This document shows, piece after piece, positions 12,151 to 22,560 of a stretch of 64,000 bases of DNA. Source of the stretch: Prostheceraeus crozeri (lineage: Eukaryota > Platyhelminthes > Polycladida > Euryleptidae); NCBI GenBank assembly GCA_907163375.1, contig CAJQUW010002149.1:62001-126000 (forward strand). Direction: 5' to 3'. The notes beneath the pieces are model-generated. The model did not search any database and had not been told where the DNA came from. It saw nothing but the letters and a program-made list of their open reading frames with translations. A program made the translations under genes and the position numbers. Each line of letters opens with the position of its first letter. Position 1 is the stretch's first letter.

Positions 12151-12532
12151 ACTGTTTTCTGGAACAAAACATTTGTTTTTCCGTTAATTATTAGTCAGGT
12201 TATTAGTGATAGCTTAACTGTCAAGTTAATCTAAATATATTAATTCTAAATCGCTAGAATTTATAGGAAAATCTTGAAATTCAGACAAAAATGTTTGAAA
12301 ATTTTGAAAAAATAGAAAACTGACCGGAAAAATTTCGGCAACCATATTTCTCATGCCTTAAAGACCTAAATTTACATCTGAAGTAGTATTCGTTATCACA
12401 GGTTATCTGCAAGTAGGTTAGTCCGGGACATTTTGGATCACACCACGTATGTATCGTATGTCAACATGTCCAATGGGCTCTCCACTTTCACATTGTTTGG
12501 CATCGATTTTCATGGAGTAGTTCGAGGACAGA

Positions 12533-13475
12533 ATGCTGAGTTGCAGTCCGATTGAGGTGGCATTATGGAAAAGGTACGCGGACGACACTCTGGTTTTGGT
12601 GAGGCGAAACGAAGAGGATGAGCTTTTGAAACATCTCAATTCAGGTCATGAAGCTATCAGCTTTACTTGTGAAAAAGAGGAGGAGGGATGCATCAATTTT
12701 TTGGACGTCAAGATTAGCAGACAAAAGGAGGAAGATGGTTGGAGCTGGCGTACAACAGTGTTTAGAAAACAGACCACCACTGATCGATATCTTGACTTCA
12801 AATCTTTGCATTGTCAAAATGTCAAATGGGGACTGGTATCCTGCATGAGGAAGAGAGCCGAGAGAATTTGTAGAAGACCCGCCGATTTGGAAGAGGAGCT
12901 AAAATATCTAGAGAAGGTATTCAGGAAGAATGGTTATCCAAAAGGAAAACTACAACACCGTTTGAGAGGAAGAAGAAGATCAAGGGATGAAGATGAGGAT
13001 GAAAATCGGACCACAATGATAATTCCTTATGTTCCTGGCATCAGTGAGAACATCGACAAGGTGGCAAGAAAGCTGGGATTGAAAGTGAGGTATCAGAGAG
13101 GAAGAAGCCTAGGATCAATACTGTCAAGACCGAAGTTGGAGGAATTTCCTGAATTGCATGCTTCATGGGGTAATTTACAAGCAAGAATGTGCTGATTGCG
13201 ATCGAGTCTACATCGGTGAAACTGGAAGAAAGGCGCTAACAAGGAAGAAGGAACACGAGAAAGACATGAAAGATATCAATGGTAGGTCAGCAATCGCAGA
13301 ACATAGCCACGTAGAAGGTCATCGAATCAATTTTGAAAATTTTCGTGTGATTGACAGAGAGAAGAATTGGATGCGACGACGAATTAAAGAAAGTATTCAC
13401 ATCATGAAGAACAAGACTTTCAATAGAGATGATGGAGTGAAGATCGACCATGCATGGAGAGGCATTCTGCAGTGA
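12533..13475 (+). pseudogene. PLE reverse transcriptase C-part and GIY-YIG endonuclease
   Basis: Frame 12533-13195 carries RT motif C (KRYADDTLVLV) and the thumb/linker region with the basic RGRRRSRDEDEDE. The GIY-YIG nuclease follows in frame 13158-13475: GVIYKQECADCDRVYIGETG, then RKKEHEKD and AIAEHSHVEGH, ending MKNKTFNRDDGVKIDHAWRG. The nuclease domain nicks target DNA for priming. The two frames overlap out of register, so the open reading frame is not continuous. Residues match the left copy closely; the right copy has an extra KDM in the GIY-YIG part. Confidence 0.85.
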
Positions 13476-13621
13476 TACGTTTATTGTTTTAGGTATGTGA
13501 CCCGTAGATATCTATGGTTGTCTACTACCAGTGCAGTTGAACTTTGAACTGTGTTTGACTGATAATTACGTTTTTCCTTGCTTGTCAAATTGCTTGTCTC
13601 ACTCACTCTCTGTACTCGTGC

Positions 13622-13650
13622 CTGACGACGAGTGACAGGCTCACTCGAAA
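13622..13650 (+). ncRNA. Hammerhead ribozyme-like motif in PLE tail (right)
   Basis: CTGACGA, a GAGTGA/TCACTC stem with loop CAGGC, then CGAAA, about 150 bp after the GIY-YIG stop. It is identical to the motif in the left copy. The position downstream of the nuclease gene is where PLE hammerheads are known. Stem III and the cleavage site are not certain. Confidence 0.4.
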
Positions 13651-13723
13651 GCTTGCAAAGTAATTTTATTTTTATTTCAATACAAATCGAGAATAACTTG
13701 TCGAAGTATTTTAAGTAATTTAA

Positions 13724-15289
13724 ATGGAAGTTCTCGAAGGAGAAGGAAATCAACAATAAATCGTGTTTAGTATGAAATGACTTAAACTCCTCAGAGACAC
13801 AGAGAGAATTACCTAAATTGGTTCAGTGATATTGTCTTGCCGTCTCGATGCGAGTCAACTCAGGCTCAGTTTCTCATTGTATTACCGCCTGCAACGCACC
13901 AGTGATATTGTCTTGCCATCTCGACTCGATGCGAGCTAACTCGGGCTCAGTGAAATTCGGTAGGAAACCAAACGGTTAAAAACGATTTGCGGGCGCTCTA
14001 TGCATCGTACAAGGTTGGGAGTGCTACCTTCGCGTTGATCTTCTGTTTATTTTGGTCACCACGTTTTGGAGTTTTAGGGTCAGTTGAACCAAAAGCTTCT
14101 TGTCGAAATGTTCTTTTAAGAGAACGATGGCGTCAAAAGTATTAGACAGTGAAAAGCAATTGTTGAGGAAATTCGTGCACTGCGTGTTGCGTATCCACTA
14201 AGTTGCTGACGTGAAGTTAGAAAGGATGCATGATATGACTGTCCGTACAGAAAAGCTTTCCAATCAGCAATTTTGTCTTTTGTTCAAGTTCAAGTTGTTT
14301 TCCAGCAGACAATGATCAAAGCATTTTATGATTCTGGGGCATGCATTAGGCGTGGATACGTTGGCTGTCGTTCTAACCAAGATGGACAAGAAATGAGACG
14401 TAGGAGATTTGCTGGTGAACCCTGATGAAATCTGTTTTGTCGGATACAAATCCATACATGCATTATATTCGTAGCTTTTGTTATGCAAGTGTGCCTTTAT
14501 TGCAGCTTGACCTTTTTAGACCGTGTGAACGTAGTTATGAGTTTTTTTAGAAATACATAACTATGTTTTCAGTAAGTTCCACATTTTCTATATATCTTTC
14601 TTTGCAAGTAGTCAGGCATGCGTTACATGCTTGCATCAATTCAATAATCACGGGTCTTGAATTGTCCCCTCCTACCTATCCTCGTAAAAAAATCTTGTCT
14701 TATTCCTCAGCTTGTATGCTGTGCTCTGAATCCGTATTGTACATCTGTCCGGCTTTCACACATGGTCATCAAGTCGAAATGAACAAATTTGTTGTCTGAC
14801 TCATTCACCGTCAAAAGCAAATGATAGCAAAGTTGGCAACTGTTGATAATTACCTACTCAAAACACAAAGTGCCACCCGCTAAGGAAGTTAATGATATGC
14901 AGGGATAGATTGGCTGATTTAGGCACCTAGTTTACAGGTAAGACACAGGCAAGACGTAATCTTGTAATCTAATTGAGAAATATGGAGAATTATGGAGTAG
15001 GAAAGATATTGTAGTCGTTGCGGTGTGGATGGAGACAGCAGAAGTAATCAAAACACTTTGGAGGGCGCTGCCTCTTGGAAAGGTGTTCTGGATGCAGCTA
15101 CTTAACGGTATGACTAAAGTGAGGTCAAATGACGGCGGAATTCTTTTTTATTTTTATTGAATGATAATAAAAACAATGAAAACGTGGAATGAAGCCTTGT
15201 TGCAACTACTATACCACTGAGTACTTGACGATGCTGTCAGATCGAGGTTTGCTGAAGTGATATGATGTTTTCAATCTGGAGACATCTCC
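13724..15289. other. Flank of the PLE nest, no gene seen
   Basis: A motif (CAGTGATATTGTCTTGCC followed by CTCGATGCGAG and GGCTCAGT) is present twice at 13830-13870 and 13911-13953. Part of it is homologous to the left PLE flank. The inverted match to 6718-6782 is at 14655-14710. Short frames (14264-14488, 14563-14799) show no known domain. Confidence 0.4.
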
Positions 15290-15680
15290 AGCTGACGTCG
15301 TATGGCACATCCAAACCAATCCAAAGATGATAAGGTCGAGCACTTTGATGTGTGAGACCACAACTACTGCTGATAATGAAGACACTAAATGTAACTAAAC
15401 AAAACAAAAATAAAATATATAAATGAACTTTGTTTATACTCGGAACGGAAGTTAGGCACGGAGCCTTTCTTTCATGTGACCGAGTTTTATCTATCCTACT
15501 CTCTTTCTTTTTGTGCTGAGTGTTTACCAAGAATTCAGAGTGTGCCTATGGAAAAGTCCTAGGTTTGAGCTACGGCCTCCCGGATGATGAGAGAAAACTC
15601 TACCACAAGACCACGGCACCGGTAATGAAGACGCATAACTGCTGCTGATAATCATAACACTAAATGCAACTAAATCACAT
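15290..15680 (-). repeat. tRNA-derived SINE-like repeats
   Basis: On the minus strand from about 15622, GGTCTTGTGGTAGAG resembles a pol III A box, and GTAGCTCAAACC about 35 bp later resembles a B box. The word CTGCTGATAAT(G/C)A, then ACACTAAATG(T/C)AACTAAA, occurs both at about 15369-15395 and 15641-15675. This suggests two copies of the same repeat tail. Confidence 0.45.
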
Positions 15681-18600
15681 TCAATAACGAACACTTATTT
15701 GGGGCACTTTTCGTTTATGGTGTGAATAATTCTATTTCAATTTCCATCACTGTTGACGTAAATTATGCCATTATCAAAAACATTATGTTGAAATTTGAAC
15801 AAATTCTCATTTCTTTCAAAAAAATGCGAACGATTCATTGGAGTTTAATTTATGTTGGTGTTGTGATCAGTGCTTACGGAGATTGATGCGGATTGACCGT
15901 TGATATTGCTAAAATATGAGCTTAATTGAATATTTAAGTAAATACCTAAATGATTGCTTAAATGATCAGCAAAATCATTTCTAAGTCATATGTACATTAA
16001 CTGCATCAAATTTCTGAATATATACAGAGTGATATGCTGTTTTTTTACAATACATAAAGATTCTCGCTTCTTATATATAACACACATGGGAGAAGTTTCA
16101 TGATTCATGTATGATCAAATAACGATCATACATCTCGAGACAGTGTAGTTTTGCAACAGAATCGCAACTTAAATTTCCTGAAAATAAACTTTGATATCTA
16201 CATTTTATGTAAGCTTGTAAACAATACTCTGATATTTTCAGCTAGTTACTTGAAGAACTTGTTGAAGTCTCAGTGTTCTACATAATTGAGTTTTGAAAGC
16301 TGAAACGCTTAAATAATGCATTTTTTGCTTTGACGGCTATGCGCTTCAGAGTAATTGATTATGTCGAATTTAGACATGGAATTGAATCAGAGATTGAAGA
16401 TCACTTTTCTCGACACGTCTGCAGAAATAATTCTTGAAGTCTGAATGAAATCATGAAAGGGTAAGGTCGACGTATCCGGCGTATCAATATATCATAAGAA
16501 AATATTCTTCAAATACTTGTTGTATTAATAAAACGTTCAGAATGAAACTCATGTGAGTCACTTCAGCGTCATTGCTGAGCATCATTACTAATTAATCGTG
16601 CAGAGCAGTGCATGTGGCAGTATAGGACTACATGAATACTAAGTCGAACGAGGGCTTGGTTGGTGTTGCCACACACATAGTCAGATACTCAGAATTTCTT
16701 CGTTTAGTTTAAATTTTCTAAATTTTCATTTCTATTTTTGAAGTGTTATGAAATTTTTAGTCCAGTGCCCTTCCTTCCAACTTCCTTTGGAATTCCCGGG
16801 CACTTGATGAAGATCGCAAGGCTAACTTCTAGTCACTAAGCACGAAGATTCACATCATAATTCTTCATTGAAAATGGTACCGACTAACACTAAAACATTC
16901 TTTCGAACAGCATAAATTGTTTTGATTTTCCTATTTTAGACATCATTGATTATTGTGAATATATTTTCATTACTCGATCACATATCTCCAAAAAATAAGA
17001 AATGATCAGCTTCCTCAGAAGCTCAAAGCTGCCGTTTCACATTCATGATCATTTTCTGCATACGAAAGTACTCTTCAAAGACATTTCATGAAATTACAAA
17101 TGGTTTACTTAATTGATTTGTGAATGTTCCATTCCTGGCTGATACTTTGCTATGCAAGGCGAAATTGTGTTGACTCCCACATGCCTCTTATACTGATAAA
17201 CATCGCAGAAAAATCGACATTTTCAATCATATCATCAAGAAATACCGTATGTTCACACTTAAGTTCGAATGTTCAGAGGCGAATTAAGTTTTTTGCAAAT
17301 GGAACCTCTTCCGCGATTGGAAGCTTATTTAAAGTACTGTTATCATCGGATATCAGACGGCGGAATTTCATGCTTTCAATGTTTCCGTAAAAACAAGCGA
17401 TGCATGAAGGGCAATGGTAGCGAGTTGGGACTTTGACAGGAGTCGATTGAAGCTTTATCGACTACCAACTACGATCGGATGATTTTCTAGACCGAATATC
17501 TTCGTGCAAAATGCTCTACAATATTTATGAAGTCTCACAGATGGGGAATAAGAATAAACCATCAGTTCAAAACGAATAATTAAACATTGAACTGTATCCT
17601 TTCTTGAAAAGGGGAACATGCTTCGTCGAACATGCCACATCGACATTCTTCTCTGCTCTACAAAAAGCTGCAATTCATTGCATGGATTGAGAGAAACATG
17701 TCTATGAAAGATTTTTCGCAAGGTACTCAAACTACAAACTTCAGTATCACAGTGGCTTAAATACGATCATATTGGCATGTCATACTAAGTGCAAGCCTAT
17801 CAAGGCATTAAAGAATGTATTATAATCCTCGCAATCTTAGCTTAGATAGATCTGATATTTCATTAAAATTTTGGCACGCTTACGATGTATACGTAATAAT
17901 GTTGACTACGTTGACCTGTCCCGAAACTATTTCAGCTTACTGCTTTGTGCAACTATGGAAGTCTACGGCTAAAGAAAAATATGATATGAGAAAATAAATC
18001 AGGTCGGACCTTCGGATTGATAGTTGCTTAATCAAATAAATTAGCGATCACAAGGAAGTTGAAACGAAAGTAGCTACGAAACACAATGAAATTGATAAGC
18101 TATTGTTATCTTAAATTAATCTTGAGTGAAAAGTACTTTTTCAGATTTATATCAGCATTTACAAATATCAAAAGTGCATAGGAAAATGTTGACAGATTTC
18201 CACGATAAATTTAAACCATTTGAAGTCGCTAACAAATCGATTTACCATAATGGCAGGAAATCTATTTCGATGAAGCTTTCTAAACTCGAGTTCGATCTCT
18301 CAAACCATTTCGATGTGCGAACTTTATTGGTTTCGTATTTGAAATATTGATAATTGTTTAAAGTTGTACCTCGACGCAATATGTTGTTGAAAAATTGCAT
18401 AACCAATTTTATTTTATGCACGGGTTCGTATACATTGTCTACTATTGATCAATGGCGACCTATTGATTCGTAGTGAGTGAGAATTACATACATTTCATGC
18501 ATATACTCCTGTCTTTCACTCACACAACCCGTTTTACGGCTGTTTTTCCGCGCTTGCATGAGTTTAGCCGGCGAGATCACTACTTGACAAGTGTCTCAAT

Positions 18601-18967
18601 CTCACCGTCTTCGGCATCAGTGTTCGTCAGTCCTCTCCATCACTTGACTCCACGTCATCCTCGCTCTACTTGTCTTCCTCGAACCATCCACTTTGAACCA
18701 CATGCACATCTTGATCCAGTCACCATTACTCTTCCGCAGAATAAGACTTCACACCACCTCAAACGCCCTTTTCTCACAACCTTTGAAACCGACTGCAGAC
18801 ATGTCCGTTCTGACGTCCCCTCACTCAACACCTGTCCCTCACAGACATGCCTCTCATCCAGCGCTCAATGCGACAAGCCGCATCATCTGCTCCGCGTTCA
18901 TTACTGAGTTACATGCTTAAATCACATATGATCGCCCTGTCTTTGAATTTTATATATTTTCAGTTCA
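15681..18967. other. Non-coding stretch, no gene supported
   Basis: No exon, RNA gene or mobile element could be recognised. The frame at 18473-18907 (rich in His, Pro, Thr, Ser) overlaps another at 18693-18920 and may be part of an unclassified repeat. Confidence 0.4.
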
Positions 18968-19110
18968 CAATGAAAAGAAAAATAACTTTCTTCGACCGAT
19001 CTGTATTATAAACATAAAATCAAAATTAAATACTCCATATTTGAGTATTTAATTTTCATCTTATCTTTATAATACAAATCGGTCGAAGAAAGTTATTTTT
19101 CTTTTCATTG
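18968..19110. repeat. Long hairpin (foldback repeat)
   Basis: CAATGAAAAGAAAAATAACT at 18968 returns inverted at the end (CTTTTCATTG, 19101-19110). The arms are about 40 bp with one mismatch near GACCGAT(C/T). The loop contains a second palindrome, ATTAAATACTC...GAGTATTTAAT. It may be a small foldback element. Confidence 0.85.
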
Positions 19111-19174
19111 CGATATTACCGACTGATGAATTTTGATTATTATTTTCAGTTCAACTTTCCTGCATTAATCTAAA

Positions 19175-19551
19175 ATGAAACGTTACGGATTATGCATCAA
19201 ATTAATGATGAAAACTGAGGACGCGTTGGCGAAACTGAGAGTTAAGTCTGAAATGATACTGAATGAAGTTCCTGTTGTCAACAGAATTGACTTAACTGAG
19301 ATAGAGGCACCTGTCTTCAACCTGAAATCGAAGTTGTTGAATTCAAAGGACGTCGATTATAACGAAATTTGGTGCCTAGCTTTGATGCTTTTGAAATCTT
19401 AAGTGTCAAACTGCAGCCCGAAAATTGGCAAAGTATGCCTGAACAAATAAATTATATCAATATTCAGCTTCTAGTCACACATTTTAATGAAATGCAAGCT
19501 TTTGGAGCTCTTTCAAAGACCTCAAAAGGATGTAAACAATACATTCAATAA
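19175..19551 (+). other. Two overlapping unassigned reading frames
   Basis: Frames 19175-19402 (75 codons) and 19369-19551 (60 codons) lie end to end in different phases and have protein-like composition (for example KTEDALAKLRVKSEMILNEV). No family is recognised. They could be a decayed gene fragment or chance. Confidence 0.2.
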
Positions 19552-19574
19552 ACAAAAGATACGGAGATGCTTAA

Positions 19575-19676
19575 AGAGACCGCTTGCTCAACATCTCTAG
19601 CAAGGAAGGGTCGGGGATGTGTAGGTGGTGTGGAGAAGTGGAAGAGGGGTTGGAACACATTATGCGTAGCAGGTGA
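19575..19676 (+). pseudogene. LINE C-terminal zinc-knuckle fragment
   Basis: The 33-residue frame contains MCRWCGEVEEGLEHIM, the C-x2-C-x(n)-H pattern at the end of many non-LTR reverse transcriptases. Nothing upstream reads as the RT, so this is a short remnant. The clade cannot be decided. Confidence 0.45.
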
Positions 19677-21336
19677 AGGGATGAGGGTCAGTTTGGGGTT
19701 GGAATGGTGGTGTGCATGTTGGTAATGATGTGTTTTTTTTATTCCAGACCTCGGGAGGCGTTGGCGTGCTGGAAATGGTGGACGTGCGTGCGGCTCCTTC
19801 CGTAGGCCGACGACAACAACATCTCCAGCAACCGGCTAGCGCAGCTTCAATGCATTCTGATTTGGTTTCATAGCAATAAAAACATAATAATAGAAAACTC
19901 CAATGATTCCACAGGATTTTATCATGTGGTATTTTCAAACGCTACTTTGTCTACGCCTAGGAAACATTCGGTCTCAAGTGGCATGGTTGCAATAACCACA
20001 AACCGCATTGTTTTACAAGCGTAAAGATATGTGCTGAGTTAGAAATATAGTGACTTGACTTTGTGTCATTTTTTTGCACGCATATTTGATACACGTGCGC
20101 TTTATACAGAGTTTCTCTCTCGCGTGCGAGTCGGCGTGATTAAGAACTCGAGATGTGTTTGCCCCATTCTGTTTGATGTTATCCTTTACTTGTACAATCA
20201 ACAATTCAGTTTCCATGCCTAGTTTCTCTACGTGGTGATGGATAACATCTACTTTATATGCATTCTGAATTCTATCACTACAATGCAAGATCGTCAGCCG
20301 ACAGTTTGAGTGACAAACTAATGCCATGAAATGTAAACGGTAGCATGCATTTAAATTAAGTTAAATGCAATTGAACAATGTTTCACCCTATAGTTAAGTC
20401 TTTAAGTCTTCTTGTACGTTGTGTATTCATACTAGCATTTCATCTTTTTGTATATGAACATGCTACATCATAGTACGTGGAACAGTTTTCTCATTGAAGT
20501 TGGGTAGAAATTCATAATCATATTTAATAGCGAAATCCAATGCACAGCGATTTGCGTATACAAGTCGAAGGTCTTGCTTCTGTGAGGTAATAGAAACAAG
20601 AACTGTTGGCAATAATACGCAGGGTGTTCGGTGAATACCGATCTTCAATAAGATAGCAATGGACATGCTACAGTTGTGCTGTAAGCATCTTATTAGCTGA
20701 AGTTTGAATTTGCCCCGATAGAGCAATTTCACCCAATTTGACCATATTTAGTCACCTGAATGTGAAGCTTTCTGGTTGTGATTCCCCTTCATTCTCACAA
20801 CCGAGCTAAAACCTCCCATAGAAATCTATCTATTGTTTGACAGCAGCTGACGGTTGATAGCTTCCTCGAGGGGAAGACAGCAAGGCAAAGATCGAAAACG
20901 CAGCGTTCAGAACTACAACCCATTATCAGAGCCGAAGGTTAACAAACTACTGCGATGGCATGACGTCGACTTCGTGTGCGCATACTCACTAAGAGTATGA
21001 TCAACGCATATCAATAACAATAAATTTAATCTCATGCAAACTGAAAGCATACTACATTTTCCCAAAAAAGAAGTAGATTCTTAAGAAGCATCTCGCATGC
21101 ATTGATTTTTATACAGCTTTTGCATCAGTGGGCAATAGCTGGTCTATAAAATTATGCTGAATACTTCAAAATAGAATCAAAGATAAATGCAGTGAATACC
21201 CCGCTGCAAACCCTTCACACGCCCACAGTCAAAGCTGATCGGCATCACGGATCACCTATGAATAATCAAACCTGTTTTTAATATATGTGTAGCAAATAAA
21301 AATGATAGAAGTCATGAAAATGCCACATTGACTTAC
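19677..21336. other. Presumed HACD3 intron or 3' region, no exon found
   Basis: Downstream of HACD3 exon 6 I looked on the minus strand for the conserved continuation (a tyrosine-rich loop and a W-L-R-Y-x(n)-L-Y-P-x-G type helix) and did not see it. Frames at 20013-20327 and 20463-20732 lack family features. Confidence 0.4.
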
Positions 21337-21577
21337 CTGAAAACTTCTATAGAACTCCAAGCAACGAATAGCCAAAATGTAATCTCAAGATTATGTAACT
21401 CCGCATGAGGTAAGAGGATAAAGAAGAGAACCAGGTTTCGTCCGAAGACCTGCATTGTCGTCGTCAAAACACTGGATCGAACCCAACCCAACATAGCATG
21501 AAAAATCTCCAAGACTGATGCTAACTGGACTACAATGAGACGATCGGTGACATTCTCAAATACTTGATATTTTCCTT
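21337..21577 (-). CDS. HACD3: HACD3 exon 6 (dehydratase membrane core)
   Basis: Internal exon, 241 nt, entering in phase 1 and leaving in phase 2. The acceptor is TTTTCAG at its 5' end (21578 and above) and the donor GTAAGT lies just below 21337. It encodes about residues 185-264: VVQLASVLEIFHAMLGWVRS, then MQVFGRNLVLFFILLP and WLFVAWSSIEVF. This is the most conserved part of the HACD/PHS1 family, covering transmembrane helices of the ER enzyme that removes water from 3-hydroxyacyl-CoA in very-long-chain fatty acid elongation. The final codon is split (AG plus the next exon), fitting the Arg that follows in relatives. The catalytic Tyr and Glu of the family lie further C-terminal and are not in the recovered exons. 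Confidence 0.88.
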
Positions 21578-22249
21578 CTGAAAAGAAAAGACACCTCGTA
21601 TGCAATATGCGAAAAGAGAAATATACAACAACTATTTCACTTTTTGTTATCAAATAACACACCAAAATAAACAGTTGCCTCGAATGTGTCAAATCAGTAT
21701 GTAGAAAGAATAATTACATGTGCATGTAAATATTGAGTTGCATCCTCAGTTGAAAAGTGGAAACAGACCTGAATAGCTGCCATTTCATCCATTATCAGGA
21801 ATCATCAGTAGGTCTAGCTCACATAATCTCTCAGCACCGACACAAATCCCTATTTAAAGCTGCAGCCATGCCCGGATAAGCTTGAGATACACAAATAGTA
21901 TATTGAGTGAAATTTTGACTGGCATCAGGGGTGAGAACAGGTAACGGGGGCCTTAGAAAAAACAATTTAGGGGTCCTAAGGAGCCCATGGCTTGGGTGAA
22001 GTCTACCGAAGATATCCCGACGACTTCTTCATGGATAGCAAACTTGTAATAAACCCAGATTCATCATCAAATTTGCTGTTGTATGTAGCATTATATTATA
22101 TGTTATTGGAATACTTACTTGACATGTTTCTGTTTTTTATCACCATATATCAATTAATGTTCATTATCAGTTGGCAGCATTTTTTGCTTTATGTAAAGAA
22201 ACTAAAAAATGAGCCAAAACTCATAAGGAAGTTATTTTCAGCAGCTTCT
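21578..22249. other. HACD3 intron, part
   Basis: Intron between exons 5 and 6 (21578-24864). This part holds no recognisable feature; the frame from 21992 runs into the minisatellite. Confidence 0.5.
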
Positions 22250-22560
22250 CCATCTCAGAGTGGCCTCTTTCTTCATCTCAACATGGTATTCTTTATCTCG
22301 GAGGGGCCTCAACATTATGTTGAACGCATCATTCTTTGTCTCTGGGGAGGGGGAGGGCCGGAAACTCTATCTCAGAGGGACTTCAATGTGTATCTCAACG
22401 TGCCATGCCATTCTTTATCTCAGAGGGCCCTTCTCTATCTCAGAGGCGCCCTCTTTCTTCATCTCAACGTGTCATTATCTTGGAGGGGCGATGTCTATCT
22501 AAGAGTACCTTTCTCTATCCCGCACTTTTCTTATTTTCAGGGTTTCTTCTCTAGTTACAG
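22250..22560. repeat. Degenerate minisatellite (TCTCAGAGGG units)
   Basis: Variants of TTTATCTCAGAGGGGCC and CTTCATCTCAACGTG alternate about ten times with irregular spacing of roughly 20-40 bp. The apparent reading frames in this stretch (to 22564) are a by-product of the repeat. It lies inside the HACD3 exon 5-6 intron. Confidence 0.7.

Larger units (their letters stand above)
9132..12447 (+). mobile_element. mariner element, apparently assembled twice around a gap
   Basis: The outer ends are inverted repeats starting CGTGGTGTGATCCAAAATGT, about 140 bp long (9132-9271 and about 12308-12447). TA lies at both sides (9130-9131 and 12448-12449). Removing the element restores the PLE sequence seen uninterrupted in the left copy, so this is a real insertion. 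Between the ends are two almost identical transposase copies separated by exactly 100 N. The first lacks its right terminal repeat and the second its left one, as expected if one ~1.6 kb element was represented by two contig ends. Confidence 0.92.
8905..13723 (+). mobile_element. Penelope-like element, right copy, split by a mariner
   Basis: Same family as the left copy, on the opposite strand. It begins abruptly at IPQNVRADEDYKLISYDVVN (8912 onward), so it is 5'-truncated within the RT. It is interrupted at 9131 by the mariner and resumes at 12448 with the RT (KRYADDTLVLV), basic linker and GIY-YIG nuclease, ending at 13475. A non-coding tail follows to about 13723. The N-terminal RT blocks seen in the left copy are absent here. 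Confidence 0.87.
6718..14710. repeat. Large inverted structure: two head-to-head PLEs with matching flanks
   Basis: About 1.5 kb of PLE sequence on the minus strand (6901-8400) is repeated on the plus strand (about 8915-13723, apart from the mariner). Outside the PLE ends, the left flank at 6718-6782 matches the reverse complement of about 14655-14710 (shared word GTCCCCTCCTACCTATC). GAAACTGAGCC at about 6800 matches the reverse complement of pieces near 13860-13870. The inverted homology therefore extends past the elements, with extra DNA (about 13960-14640) on the right arm. Confidence 0.7.

Noticed and set aside
17273-17461. Minus-strand frame with RYHCPSCIACFYGNIESMKF, which looked like an exon with a zinc-finger start.
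   Set aside because: No second half of a zinc-binding motif, no family match that I know, and splice signals are weak.
18473-18907. 144-codon frame rich in His/Pro/Ser/Thr.
   Set aside because: Low-complexity composition, overlapped by another frame, with no domain; probably an unclassified repeat.
20463-20732. 89-codon minus-strand frame considered as the next HACD3 exon.
   Set aside because: It lacks the conserved W-L-R-Y and L-Y-P-x-G residues and has no phase-2 acceptor at the right place.
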